Of a stretch of 64,000 nucleotides of DNA, positions 35,701-47,334 are shown piece by piece (position 1 is the stretch's first letter; the number at the start of each line of letters is the position of its first letter). The notes beneath the pieces are model-generated. The model saw only the letters and a list, made by a program, of their open reading frames with translations. It was not told the DNA's origin and did not search any database. Origin of the DNA: Amyelois transitella (Eukaryota; Arthropoda; Insecta; Lepidoptera; Pyralidae); the NCBI RefSeq assembly GCF_032362555.1, contig NC_083513.1, positions 62,001 to 126,000 on the forward strand, read 5' to 3'. The position numbers were made by a program, and so were the translations under genes.

Positions 35701-38700
35701 GTCTTAAATCACGAATTAATTATGTATCCTGTCAATAGAATTGAATATAACATTGACAATTTTGAATAGACCGATTCCTGAAGCAACCTTCTCGTGTTAA
35801 TGGCTGCGCCAGTGGGCATCGCAACATACACACGCCTACTTTACATTAACTTTACACTCCTGAAAATGTAAGTTTATGTTATGTTACATGTAAATATCCT
35901 GGAATAAAACAATTTATGAAGATAATTAACCTCCCAATGTAGGAACCTGAATAAAGTTAGGTGTATATAATTTCAGTAGCACACCTAAGTAATAAGAGTG
36001 TATAAGCGAGACACAGTAATTACAACAGTATGCTCTTTTTATTATTCCTGACAAGATTAAAGAGAAATAGAGACTTTAAATACTTCTTTCTCAGAGATAA
36101 AATCTGCAAAATTTTTGTGTATAGCATAGCATGTCAACAAATAAACACGATTAAATTTATTATCCTAGGTTAGCTTATTTCAACATCAGAATGATACTAT
36201 GCATTCCAATATTAGACAATAACATTGGAATATAGTATCATCCACAAAAACAGTAATTACAATAATGAGTCAAAGTTCAAGAAAGTAAGATTAAAAGTCA
36301 TTAAAATTTGTGTTCTTTAGAATATGATATCATGAACTATTTGTCTAATGTATATACTTTCTTAAGTTTAACTACTGGAGCTGCCCATATGATGCGCGGG
36401 TCATGAGCGTTACAGATAGTGTTAGTACAGTCTTCATAGAATCTCATCTTTTATAATTTGTACAATATCTGTAGGAAGGTATGAAAGTCATTTGAGTGTG
36501 CTTGTTCTCTTTAGAACCTTTAGATTTGTAAACGGTAACTGGGACTTAAAACATCAGATTTTTTACTACTGCATAATAAGGTATTAAGAAACTATATTCT
36601 TGGAGTAAAACAAACGATATTTTACAGACTAGAGATAAAACCTTGAAACCTAAGCACACTCAACATTATATCTGCACCACTAATGACCCTCAAACTCAAC
36701 GTAGCAGACAGTCCTAGCATAGAACTAGAATAGAGTGTTTCCGAGCCGTGGAACACCAAAGCGGTGTAACCTAGGTGTTCCACGGTGACCGGAGACTGGT
36801 CGAGGTGAGTACTCACGTAGGTATTGCTCCTCCTGTTCGCGGGTGAGCGAGGAGGGCAGCACGGTGGGCAGGCCGGGGATGAAGGTCTTGTCGTGCTCGG
36901 AGCCCACCCAGCGCGTGCGCCGGCGCCGCGCGCGCCGCTCCGCCGCCGTCTCGCCGGGCGGGCCTGCGCGTGAGTGGACGAAACAACACGAAAGTTTTTA
37001 ACGCCACTTTATACACTTTTCTAGCAAATCTTACAATTTATAGGAAATTAAGAATGTCAGTAAATGTTATCGAATTAATCATAGTGGCATCGGATATAAA
37101 AATATTTGTGTGATATAAGTATTAAAAACAAATTACGAAACATGTGAATGATTAAATTGTGAAGAAAAAAATATAGATAATTTTGATATGAAACAGTAAG
37201 CACAATGTTGCATTCACCCTGTCCGTCCTCCTTGTCGTCATCGGGATGGTAGTCGTGATGCGCGGGCTTGTCCCGGTAGCGGGACTCGGTCCTGGCCTGC
37301 AGCAGCTCCAGCTTCTGCTGCACGGAGGTGGGCGGCGGGATGGCGGTGGCGGCGGACAGCGCGGCCGCCGCGGCCGCCGCCGGCTGCACGGGCGCGGCGA
37401 TGCGGCGCTGCGCCACAAACGACTGTTACCGCGCCCACACCGAAAAGAAACGCGCACACGCACAACGTAAACAAAATGGACACAAAATAAAGGATAATAA
37501 TTAAATTAATAACTAAATTGACAAAAAATAAAAGTAGGTAATAGCAAGCCCTGATGCTTTTTGACAAATCTTTGCTTAAAAAAATAATGAAATAAAAAAC
37601 ATATCAAATAAGTAGATAAATCAACTTTTAACTAAGAAAAATATAAAACATAAAACTTCTCACCATAAAACTAACATATTTCTAAAACAAAATATAAGAA
37701 AATTTTAAAACATGTTAGGTAAAATAAATTATGTTTGAATAAATGACAAAGTTTAACAACAATTTTACTTATAATTAAATTTACCTGTCGTTCTCGCTCA
37801 TTATGCTGAAATAATGGTCACACAAAATATAAAACAACACAGATTACAACACTATCCTCCTCCTTGACTATAAATAACATTAACACCACATGACTGACTA
37901 ATTGAGTGGTAACTTACAACAAATCAGGCTGAAAGTTTGATTTACTATCCGCTGTTATTGAGTTTTCTTTATCAGGATACCAAGTATTCAATAAATGGTA
38001 CTAAAATTGATAATAATAATACACATGTGTGTGATATAATTACCTGAGCAACGGCTGCAGCTGCTAAGATGGCCGCCTGAGTGGCGGGATTGATGGTGGG
38101 AGTATTGGCCACCGCCCGCGCCGTGGCCTTCGTTGTGGTTCCCACCATCTGATCCAGGAGAGCAATGGTGCCATCTCTGTGGAGTATCATTGATGAATAA
38201 ACATATAATTTTTTTTAATACAGAAGTTAAGACGTCTGCCATGCTGGTCTGGGGAATACATAGATTAATTACTCTTCCCAAGCAGACTGTAAAAAGTATA
38301 AGGCATTGTATATGATGGGCAACAATTCCTATTCCTGGGTTGGTTATGGTTTCCCTTTAGGTAACGGAGGTTAGACAAGTAGATAAGTAACCTCATAAAA
38401 TTGCCTAGAATAGAATAGAAGTAGCTGACCCTGGGCTCTGCTGTCAGTCAATATAAAGGGTAACATGTTTGGGTGAAGAAAAAGAGATCACTACATAGTA
38501 TAAAACAAAGTCGCCCATTTTGTCTGTAGTCCCTTCGTATGCATAAAACTTTAAAACTACGCAACGGATTTTGATGCGGTTTTCACTAATAGAAAGAGTA
38601 TTTTCTCCGACAGGTTTTTATATATAATTGAAATACATTGAAACTATATTAGCTGAGTTATAGCGATTTATGTCCAAGAAGTCAGAAAAAAAATCTAATT

Positions 38701-40377
38701 GAAGATTGCATTTGTGCGTGCGCCGCTTATGCCGTTGGATACAAGTAAGAACAATGTATAGCAAAAACATTGGTCTTTATTAGTTCTACAAAAAAGTCCG
38801 CGATGACATATATCCAGCTTTTTTATTTAAGTCACAAAAACTACTTTTCTGTATTAAAAAAACATTTAATTTGTTGGGTGATGTTTAACTGGTGATATAA
38901 CCAATAATACATATATCCTTATCAAAATAAGTAAGTTCATCATCACGAGCATTTAATTTAGATTATTTTTGCAGTTTACAGTGTGTTATTTAGACATATA
39001 GTTTAGGAGATATCACGATATTAGTATTGCGGCACGGTACGGGCCGGCCGCGGCGGCGGGGGCAGCGTCCCTATAAATAGCGCGTCGGCGGCAGCGGCTC
39101 CCCTGGAAGGCTGTTAGGAGGAGCGTCAAGCCCTCGCCTAAAAACGTCCCGCTGTAATAGTGAATGCCCCTCAGGCAAACTATGTTCTGATAGTCAAAAA
39201 AAAAAAAAAAACAGCGGCTCCCCATTAGCACTTTGAAATTGGAAGCGACGCGTTTATTTATCGCAGCTCTTTGAGAAAAATAAAACGTGCTTTTCAGCGC
39301 GACAACAATAATTGTATGATAATAGTAGGTATTGTATTCTAAGGTTAGTATTAAATCGCACTTATTAGTAAGATTAGTTTTTTAAAATATAAAACCGTAA
39401 TTTATGGATTGATATTTTCTATTAAGATTTTGGTTAAAATTTAAAGTTAGGTCAATTTAATATTAGGGAAATAATTAAAAAAAAAATCGTAATTTAAGGT
39501 AAGATAAGTTCAGAAAAAGAACTTAATAGAATAGGTATCTTTCTTTTGTTTCTAAGTACATATTTAGATATTTTTTTACTGAGGCACATGCGAATAATAT
39601 GGGAGTTAGTGTCATAATGTGTGTGTAATAAGTAGCGGGATACACGCAAACGAAGTTGCGCGGGTCAGCTAGTAAAACTATAAAGGTCATCACATCAAAT
39701 GTAAAGATTAATCCCCAGTATATCGAAACTGTGTTAAGACACCGCCAAGGATTCAGATTGTGAAAATAAATTCCTAGTTACAGGTGCAGCTACTGCCATA
39801 TAAATTTTGTAACCATATCAATAACTTACTTATCAAGAACTATTTATCTTGTAATGAGTGCATGCTCAGTGCTCACCTATCTTTGGACTTCCTGCCACGA
39901 CTACGGCTCCTCGAACGAGAGCGACTTCGACTGCGACGCTTTTCCTTGTGTCGATCTCTGCTGCGGCTTCGTTCGCGATCTTTATCCCTATAAGGAGAAA
40001 GTTTTAGTTGCAATATAATAAATGCTGTGTGTGACCCATTAAGATGTAACTGTTTTTGGCATTAAACTATGACTTCTGCCCCATAAAAACAAGCGCAGCA
40101 GCAAGGCTGCGAGCTAATTTAAAAAGAATTCTGAAACAGGGAAATAAACAATAATGCATCAGCTAAAAATGAACCTTTTAGATCTGTGCCGCTCTCTGTC
40201 CCTGTCCCGGTCACGCTCACGATCACGATCACGCTCGCGGTCGGAGCGGTCCCTGTCCCTATCGCGGTCACGTTCCTTGTCGCGGTCGCGGTCGCGGTCC
40301 CGATCACGGGTCTTCTCGCGATCCCGATCCTTGTGGCGATCGCGCGATCTACTTCGGTCGCGGCGGCGTGAACTCAT
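29773..40377 (-). CDS. SF1: Splicing factor 1 (branch-point-binding protein)
   Basis: Fifteen coding exons on the minus strand close in phase to 682 residues: 40175-40377, 39877-39987, 38044-38176, 37785-37805, 37218-37407, 36817-36963, 35388-35463, 33946-34098, 33286-33392, 32607-32773, 32030-32222, 31447-31538, 30401-30691, 30250-30316, 29773-29870. Residues 1-105 are an Arg-Asp/Glu/Ser repeat region. Around 233-240 RTRW is the UHM-ligand Trp motif that binds U2AF65. Residues about 345-440 are the KH domain ([12 protein letters not shown]), followed by QUA2 ([18 protein letters not shown]). Two CCHC knuckles follow ([28 protein letters not shown]). The tail is Pro-rich. The protein recognises the intron branch site in the nuclear E complex. 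Exon 4 is a 21-nt microexon (HNERERQ). Confidence 0.97.
34855..34990 (+). repeat. Partial element A copy, SF1 intron
   Basis: Diverged internal part of element A (gttaggcaatggc, ctagcaatctgtca, tcattaagcc) between SF1 exons 7 and 8. Confidence 0.55.
36191..36241. repeat. Imperfect inverted repeat in SF1 intron
   Basis: Left arm ATGATACTAT-GC-ATTCCAAT, right arm ATTGGAATATAGTATCAT. The 18 base pairs are interrupted only by two unpaired bases, with a 13-nt loop. The role is unknown. Confidence 0.8.
38515..39680 (-). repeat. Element F (RTE-type) copy with internal insertions, SF1 intron
   Basis: In reverse it starts actagctgacccgcgcaact at 39676 and ends near 38520. Inside lies a CpG-rich patch (39028-39103) containing TATAAATAG, and the poly(A) retroposon at 39104-39211. 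Confidence 0.55.
39104..39211 (+). mobile_element. Short poly(A) retroposon with 12-bp target duplication
   Basis: A 92-bp body ending CTGATAGTC is followed by 16 A residues (39196-39211). It is flanked by the direct repeat CAGCGGCTCCCC at 39092-39103 and 39212-39223. This is a textbook L1-like or R1-like integration product, 5'-truncated. The source family is not identified. Confidence 0.9.
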
Positions 40378-40689
40378 GCCGCAACTTTGAATAAACTTTC
40401 AATAGCACTATGAATGCGAATTTATTAAAAGCAAATAAAACTCCTCAATTCTCCTAATGGATTGATGATAATATTGCGCAAAAATGAAAAATATGCACAG
40501 TTTCTTTCATCCAATCCCCAACCAATCCACGCATCACAAATGGGATTTTTTAGGTTTTACAGAGTTTGACATTGACATAAAATATAACAAGGATGTTCAT
40601 AGCCGTCATCTTTGTGCACAGAAATTCATGCATATGGATATGGCTACATGCCAGAGGATAAATTTAAAACACCGTGAATGTTGAGTGAA
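40378..40689. other. SF1 upstream region
   Basis: AT-rich sequence upstream of the SF1 start codon and presumed to hold its promoter and 5' UTR. No clear core motif. Confidence 0.4.
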
Positions 40690-41250
40690 CGCCGGGAACA
40701 TGATGAATGAAGCATTGCATGCCTTTATACAGTCGGGAAGTTGTCCAAAAAGACTCACTTGGCGATGTATAGAGGCGTGTTGGTTCCAACACTAATGTAT
40801 GGTAGTGAAAATTGGGTGTGGCAGAAAAAGCATGAAAGTAGAATAAAAGCACGAAAGTGGAAATGAAAGCGCTTAGGAGTACGGTAGGTGTAAAATTGAG
40901 TGACAGGATAAGGAACAGGGTGATAAGGGAATGTGGTGATAGGAATAGAAAAGGGAATGCTTAGATGGTTTGGTCATGTCGAGAGGATGAATGAAAGCAG
41001 GTGGACTAAGCAAATATACAAAGGAAGTGTGAATGGGACTGTTGGTGTGGGAACTACTACCTAGACGAACGTACCTTGATCAAATTAGAGATGTTCTAGC
41101 AAAAGGTCTGATTAAGAGTCCCCGAAACTGACGAGCTTGCATGAAGAGTTATGAATGTGCTTGAAGCAAAAGAAGTATGCAGGGATCGTAGCAAGTGTAA
41201 AGATGTGGTCTCTGCCTACACCTCCGGGAAAGAGACGTGATTTATACTCT
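40690..41250 (+). repeat. Element B LINE fragment, longest copy
   Basis: Broken frames encode RGVLVPTLMYGSENWVW-like and [16 protein letters not shown] segments, then a tail ending tctctgcctacacctccggg. This is the C-terminal end of a LINE reverse-transcriptase ORF with frameshifts. Confidence 0.8.
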
Positions 41251-41274
41251 CGTTTACATATGTTTGGATTACTA

Positions 41275-41460
41275 TTGTAAATTTGACGTTATTGAAGAAA
41301 ATGCTAGCGCACTTTGATACTGCTCTTTCTGCATCTGCACTGCTTTGGAAACGGCAGTAAACTTAGTTTGAAATAATTATTTGACGTCGACTAATAGTGT
41401 GAAAACAAAAGATATGACAATTGTTAAGTGATGTTTCAAATGTCCCTTAATAATGAATAT
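41275..41460 (+). repeat. Element E copy
   Basis: Diverged copy with ggaaacggcagtaaacttag and an aataatgaat tail, directly after the element B fragment. Confidence 0.65.
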
Positions 41461-42354
41461 ATACCTATTTTGAATAACTATTTGTTTTATTATACCTATG
41501 GTGGTGGGGGATGGATGCAAACTTTTAAGGAAGGTAGGAACCGACAGCTGAATATGGCCTTTCATTGTGAACTGTCTATCCCGCAAGGGACCAAAATGTT
41601 TGTATTATGCACCACCAGGTCAGCTGTGAACCAATGGCAGTCAAGAATCCGGAATTGATCAGAAACTTATTCAATTGTATCGACAGGAACAACAGAAGTA
41701 CGTAAATATGAATCTGGGAAGTACGATAAATAAAATATACCAAAACAAGAGTTGAGCTTTCGTTTGTTATATTTTAAAGTTCAAAATACATTTCTTATAA
41801 TTTGTAACAGTTCAATCATACCAAATTACAATTTAGAACAACATTGGCTAGTACAAAATGTCAATACAAAATGCTTTAAGCTTACAAAAAAATTGTAACA
41901 CAAGTATATTATTACAGAGTAAATTATATTGCACCAGCCTCACGTGTGTCAGAAGCTGGCAGCAAAACAATTTTACAGTTCACAAAATAAATTGTACATT
42001 TGTCAGCAGAAAATTGTGTCCTATTAACAAACCAAGGAATTCAAACTTAATTCTAGTCCAATCATATTTATTTTTATCTGCTTAATGCTAATTATCCTAA
42101 CACTTATAGCTACAAGTCCGGACAAACTGTTCTCTTGAAGTCACTCCACTGTATGCCACCAACCACTATCTTTATTAGAAATCTATGTTTACAATTAGGT
42201 GATGAACTTAGAATGCTGACGGCGCGCCCGGAGTCAAATGCAATGAAAATCTTATAGAAGAAACCTGTGAACAAAGAAAACCTCTATTAGAGTGTGCCAA
42301 TGATCTGCAAGAAATATCTTCTTTCTTTTTTTACTGTTAATTTGATCCATATGG
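41461..42354. other. Intergenic between SF1 and H2Av
   Basis: No supported gene. Two ORFs of about 75 codons (41428-41658, 41858-42085) show no recognisable domain and overlap repeats or AT-rich DNA. Confidence 0.35.
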
Positions 42355-42620
42355 GTAAATCTATAGTAATATTAAAAACCTGAAGAGTTTGTTTGTTTGA
42401 ATGCGCTAACCTCAGGAACTACTGGTTTGAATTGAAAAATTATTTTTGGGTTGAATAGACCATTTATGGAGCTGCAACTTTAAGGAGCAAAGAAATAATG
42501 GAATATGTGAAAAAAAAATTGGGGCAAATTATTCATCCTTGAGGGCTTTAATGATGCCCAACTCTATACCCAATAACTATTCCACGCGGACGAAGTCACG
42601 GGCCCAGCTAGTATAAAATA
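42355..42620 (-). repeat. Element F copy
   Basis: In reverse it begins ctagctgggcccgtgact and contains cgtccgcgtggaatagttat, like the copy at 17202. Its far end carries a TTTGTTTG-type run near 42390. Confidence 0.7.
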
Positions 42621-42879
42621 TTCTTCTTCATATTATTCTTTATTTATAAAGTTTCTTTCTAGAAAATTAATTAATTGAAACAGTATTAATTTACTTTTGT
42701 TCACCTAATGATTTTAATGGTAGAAGGATTTCTAGTAAAGTACCTCCAGGAATATAAGTTGACCTTAGATGTCGATGCTTCCAAGGTAAAAGCAGTAACA
42801 ATTTTTTTTAGAAAGAATCTTCTGCACTGAGTCACTAGTGTATAATTTTGGTTCAAGATACGTAAATCATGCCTCTTTC

Positions 42880-43330
42880 CTGGCAGAGGCCACATCAGTC
42901 TACTTGCCAAATTCCCTACATATTTCTTTCGCTTCATCCACATTCATAACTCTCTTCATGCAAGCTCGTCAGTTTCGAGTACCTACTCTTGCCATCACCT
43001 TTTGCTAGAATGTCTCAGATTTGATCAAGGTAATGCTCCATCCTCTCGACATGAACAAACCATCTAAGCATTCTTATTTCTATTCCTGTCACTATATCTT
43101 CACATGACAACATTTCCTATCAATTTTACACTAATCATATTACTAAGCGCTTTCATTTCCAGTGTTTATTCTGCTTTTGTGCTTTGCTGCCAGAACCAAC
43201 TTTCACTCCCATACATAAGTGTTGGAAACCAACCCACCTTTTTTGGACAATTTCTCACTGCTCATAAGGGTATGCAACGCTCCATCTGCTCATAAGGGTA
43301 TGCAACGCTCCATAACCATATTCCTTACAT
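42880..43330 (-). repeat. Element B LINE fragment with 28-bp tandem duplication
   Basis: In reverse it carries the element B C-terminal signature. At 43258-43285 and 43286-43313 the unit beginning CTGCTCATAAGGG is repeated exactly. Sequence from 43331 to 43549 shows nothing else and is probably the H2Av 3' UTR. Confidence 0.75.
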
Positions 43331-43549
43331 TTATCACTATCACACTATCCATCTACAGTAAACTTTGAAGCTGGGCACTAATTATTATCAACCCATGTTA
43401 AGGGAATAATATAATGATGTTAGTATTAGCACTTGGTCCTCCCACTTAAGATACTCCTTACTTATATAAAACATCTAGAAATCTACCTATGTAACATTAA
43501 AAACATCTTTGGCATGATTTAAGATAATAAAGCAATATTCTTACTTAAA

Positions 43550-44642
43550 TTAGACTGGTGCTCCCGGACCACCCTTCTTGCCAATAAGAGATTTATGTAT
43601 GTGCGGAATGACACCACCACCAGCTATGGTAGCTTTGATCAAGCTATCCAACTCCTCATCTCCTCTGATGGCGAGCTGCAAGTGTCGAGGTGTAATACGC
43701 TTCACTTTCAGATCTTTGGATGCGTTTCCCGCCAACTCTAAAACCTGTAAGCATAATTATTTAAATGGAGAAGTATGTAAGTATATTAATAGGTATTCTT
43801 TGTATTTTTAAATAAACAATAAACTAAGCGGAAAGCTGCTAGAGAACGGTTAGTAAACAAACTCAACAATAAACAAATGAAACCTAGAGAAAATTGGTAA
43901 ATAAATTCTTTTTGCAACTTGTTTTTCCCGCCATTTGTAGAAATTCCTTTTCCCCAAGGGAAAGATTGATCTGAATCAAAATATTATAAGAATAAATTAC
44001 TACGGACAAAATAATGGCTAACAGTTCACGGAACAACAAAATAAATTCATAAAAATTGTAATAAGGTAATTATACTGTGCTATAGCGGTAGCCGCCATAT
44101 TGACGGGCGTCGCAACTTACCTCGGCGGTAAGATATTCCAGAATAGCTGCTGAATAAACTGCCGCTGTAGCTCCAACTCGACCATGACTCGTTGTTCTGT
44201 TTTTGAGATGTCTGTGGATTCTTCCAACGGGGAACTAAAATACAATTCCAGGAAAAATATTAAAACGTTATTGATTATTTATCTGACGAAAGTTGGCCGC
44301 CGCCATAATAAAGGTCATGCGTATTATTTAATTTTGTGAAATATAGTTATGGCCATGATAATTTGGCAAAAATAGTTCGATAAATCGTTAAATAAATAAA
44401 GAAACCATATCAAAGTACCTGAAGACCTGCTCTCGCCGATCTGGAGACTGCTTTCGCCTTGGCTTTGCCAGAATCTTTACCTGCTTTACCACCAGCCTAA
44501 AAATCACGAAAAATCCTATTAATTTTTATCGTACAACGTTGAAACTTCGCCAGTAAGGTAATCACAACACGGGGCATCCAATTTCATCATCAGATATACA
44601 CTTCACAAACGATTTTCCACAAAATCTTGCAAAACTCACCAT
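43550..44642 (-). CDS. H2Av: Histone variant H2A.Z (H2Av)
   Basis: Four exons on the minus strand (44640-44642, 44419-44496, 44121-44234, 43550-43744) give 129 residues. The first coding exon holds only the ATG. The protein reads [20 protein letters not shown], then [11 protein letters not shown], the histone fold, and the H2A.Z marker segment [20 protein letters not shown]. The tail is [14 protein letters not shown]2A.Z replaces H2A in nucleosomes at promoters and other sites, placed by SWR1/Tip60-type remodellers. Being intron-containing, it is a replication-independent variant gene and not a cluster histone. The tail lacks the SQ motif of Drosophila H2Av. Confidence 0.98.
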
Positions 44643-44997
44643 TTTGAAACGTGTAACTCACAATCACTTCACTAAGGAAAGCAAACGAATACAGGAAAGG
44701 CGCCAAGCTATCGTCAACGAAACAAGATGGCAGTTCCGCTGTCGTATAACGCTTTGCAGGTTAGCCAACCGCACGTGAGCGGAAATACCATAAAAATAAA
44801 CAAGCCAGATTGGACCAATCAGAAACATCAGAAATGGCGGTTCGCACAGTGGTGCCCTCAAGCCACGCGGATTTGAATTGCACTTTTGTGCGTTTTGTTC
44901 ATACTACTACATTGCGTAAATCTACGATACCGTGAAAGTCCTAATTTTTTTAAAATCCTAAATGACTCTTTGTTGAATTGAATTTATTATAAATTGA
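44643..44997. promoter_or_regulatory. H2Av upstream region
   Basis: Sequence upstream of the minus-strand H2Av start. It includes an inverted CCAAT-type motif (gattggaccaatcaga, 44812-44826). Promoter function is inferred from position. Confidence 0.4.
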
Positions 44998-45075
44998 GTC
45001 GTGTGGTTCCCGGCACCAATGGAGAAATGAATAGGACACTCTTGCCTTGAAAACCCCTTAGTTTTAATTTATCGG
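44998..45075 (+). repeat. Element A 5' fragment
   Basis: It contains gtcgtgtggttcccggcacc, the 5' end of element A, and is broken off after about 70 bp. Confidence 0.7.
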
Positions 45076-45387
45076 GGAACAAAGAGAACCAGTTATATAT
45101 TAATTTAATCTAATGTAATACATTACATGATATAATATTCAGCGGAGAACAGAAAACGCAGCTGGGTGTGGAAATACTTCGAGATATTGAGCCACTTATT
45201 GTACCGATGCTTGATCTGCACTGTTCTCTCCATATCGGTGTTGCAACACCAACAATTTGAACAGGCATATACGCACCAAGCACGTCAGGGTTTTTCAGGT
45301 GAGACAATCTTTCTGAATAGAACTCGCGGTTTCTCAACTTTTTCTTTAAAAAAATTTAAAAGGTATGGTGCCGAATATGGTGGTGAA

Positions 45388-45920
45388 TAAGTGCCGTGTG
45401 GTTCCCTGCACCAATGGAGAAATAAATGGGACCACTCTCTCTCTATCGCATGTGGTAAAAGGCGACTAAGAGATAAGTTTTTAAACTTGGCATTCTTTTT
45501 TAGGCGATGGGCTAGCAACATACATATGATCACGTCTATATCCCTAGCGGGGTAGACAGAGCCACCAGTCTTGAAAAGACTGATAGGCCACGCTCAGCTC
45601 ACGTTTGGCTTAGTGATAGAATTGAGATTCAAATAGTGACAGGTTGCTAGCCCATCGCCTAAAAGAAGAATCCCAAGTTTATAAGCCTATCCCTTAGTCG
45701 CCTTTTACGATATCCGTGGGAAAGAGATGGAGTGGTCCTATTCTTTTTCTAATGGTGCCGGGAACCACACGGCATGGGCTAGCAACCTGTTACTATAAGG
45801 ATCTCAATTCTATCACTAATCCAAACAACTGAACGTAGCCTTTTAGTCATTTCAAGACAGTGGGCTCTGTCTAATCATGTCTTACATCGCAAAGGATTGA
45901 CGTGATTGTACCTATGTTGA
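45388..45920 (+). repeat. Element A copy split by a second element A
   Basis: The plus-strand copy starts near 45393 (gtgccgtgtggttccctgca) and runs to 45519. It continues from 45774 to about 45920. The interruption is the reverse copy at 45520-45773. Confidence 0.85.
45520..45773 (-). mobile_element. Complete element A retroposon with 13-bp target duplication
   Basis: A 254-bp element reads, on the minus strand, from GCCGTGTGGTTCCCGGCACC to GACGTGATCATATGTAT. It is flanked by the direct repeat ATGGGCTAGCAAC at 45507-45519 and 45774-45786. This defines both ends of the family. I see no convincing tRNA-type A or B box, so it is probably a LINE-derived SINE-like element. Confidence 0.9.
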
Positions 45921-47334
45921 ATAGAATTTACCCTAATTTTTGACAGTTTTTGTTTAAAAGTTTCCGTAGATAGAGAAATATACACTGTCTACATTACTAC
46001 CCAAATCCATTATAAATACCTATAGCCATTTTGTTTAATATTCATTTTAAATATTTTAGCTGCAAAAAATCCACTCTGTCCAACAGCTCTATTCATTTGG
46101 AGATTAAATAGGTATGTTATAAGCGGAGCGAAATTGGTTAACAAGAAATTGATGTGAGTAAATAACGAATTTAGGTATTATTATTTAAAGATTTGGTAAA
46201 GTTTTGATGAAAATAAACTGTCTCAGTAATAACGCCTAAAATTAACCATTCACTTTGAATGCAGTATTTCGCCTCCTCCGCCAACCATTGGAAGATATTG
46301 AAAGACCCTAACCATTTCTGGTGGGTAATTTACGGATGTTGATAAGTACAGGATCTATTGATAAGGCAGGTCATTTTCACTCTCATTAGAGAAAATTAGA
46401 CATATGACTTGTCAACGTTCGTTAATTAAAGACCTGCTGATGTTTATCAGGTTAGTCATTCGGTTCACGATTGCCATACCAGATGCTGGAGATGGCTGAC
46501 TCAGGTACCTAATTAAATTACACGATGAGAGAGATCTCTCACATGACATTCATGATCATGTTGAGGAACCTAAACCAGCTTGGATCATAGTTGTTACACC
46601 AGGTGAAAGTGCTTTGTAATACCCGCAAGAATGAAATGGGGTAGTCTCATTCCAAAACACCGTGTGAACCACATGGCAAAGGTAGTTTTGACGATTTTTT
46701 ACTCTTATGTAGGTAAGTACTTCCAGTCTGTTATATTCCTGTTCAGATGATTGGCGAAAATTGGTGGAACTCTACCCGTATCCCTTCATTATCCGAGCGT
46801 AGGCTCAAGAACTGAGCTGACCTGCTGGTCTAGTAGCGAAGAAAGGGCAGTGTTTACCAGCTGCTTCTCTTCTAGTGTAGATTGTTAAAGTCATTTTTGA
46901 ACACAGGGATTATAGGCCTTTAGGCGATGGGCTAGGCTTATGGAATGGCTAGCAGTCTGTTTGAATTGCGGTTCCATCACCAGACAAACAGCAAACCATG
47001 CCCTTCGACTGATGAGATCCCATGAGAGATAACATGGTTTAAGTAGCTACAAATCTTTGGCTCATACGTTTCGACACATTTTAAATAAAATATTAGTCAT
47101 GGACAGGATGTGGTACTGAAATCAAAAACCAATTATTTATGTACACTAGTTTATTATTAAAAATTCTTTCAGTTAACAAATATTATTTGGTAGCGAAATC
47201 ACAGTGCTGCTATTTACAAGTATTTCATTAACTCTTTTCTTTTGTATCGCAGTGCGCAACAATAAGCTGAAGTTTGTTTGTTCCCTGCTAGGTGGCAGTG
47301 TGGCTGGTTCAGTGACTGGGCAGCGTAAGGCAGT
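45921..47334. other. Intergenic between H2Av and SPARC
   Basis: No gene supported. A diverged partial element A lies at 46918-47010. The right end is probably the SPARC 3' UTR. Confidence 0.4.

Noticed and set aside
39071-39080. TATA box (TATAAATAG) in a CpG patch inside SF1
   Set aside because: It lies inside a repeat-derived intron segment, and I see no transcript or ORF it would serve. It is recorded as part of the element F region only.
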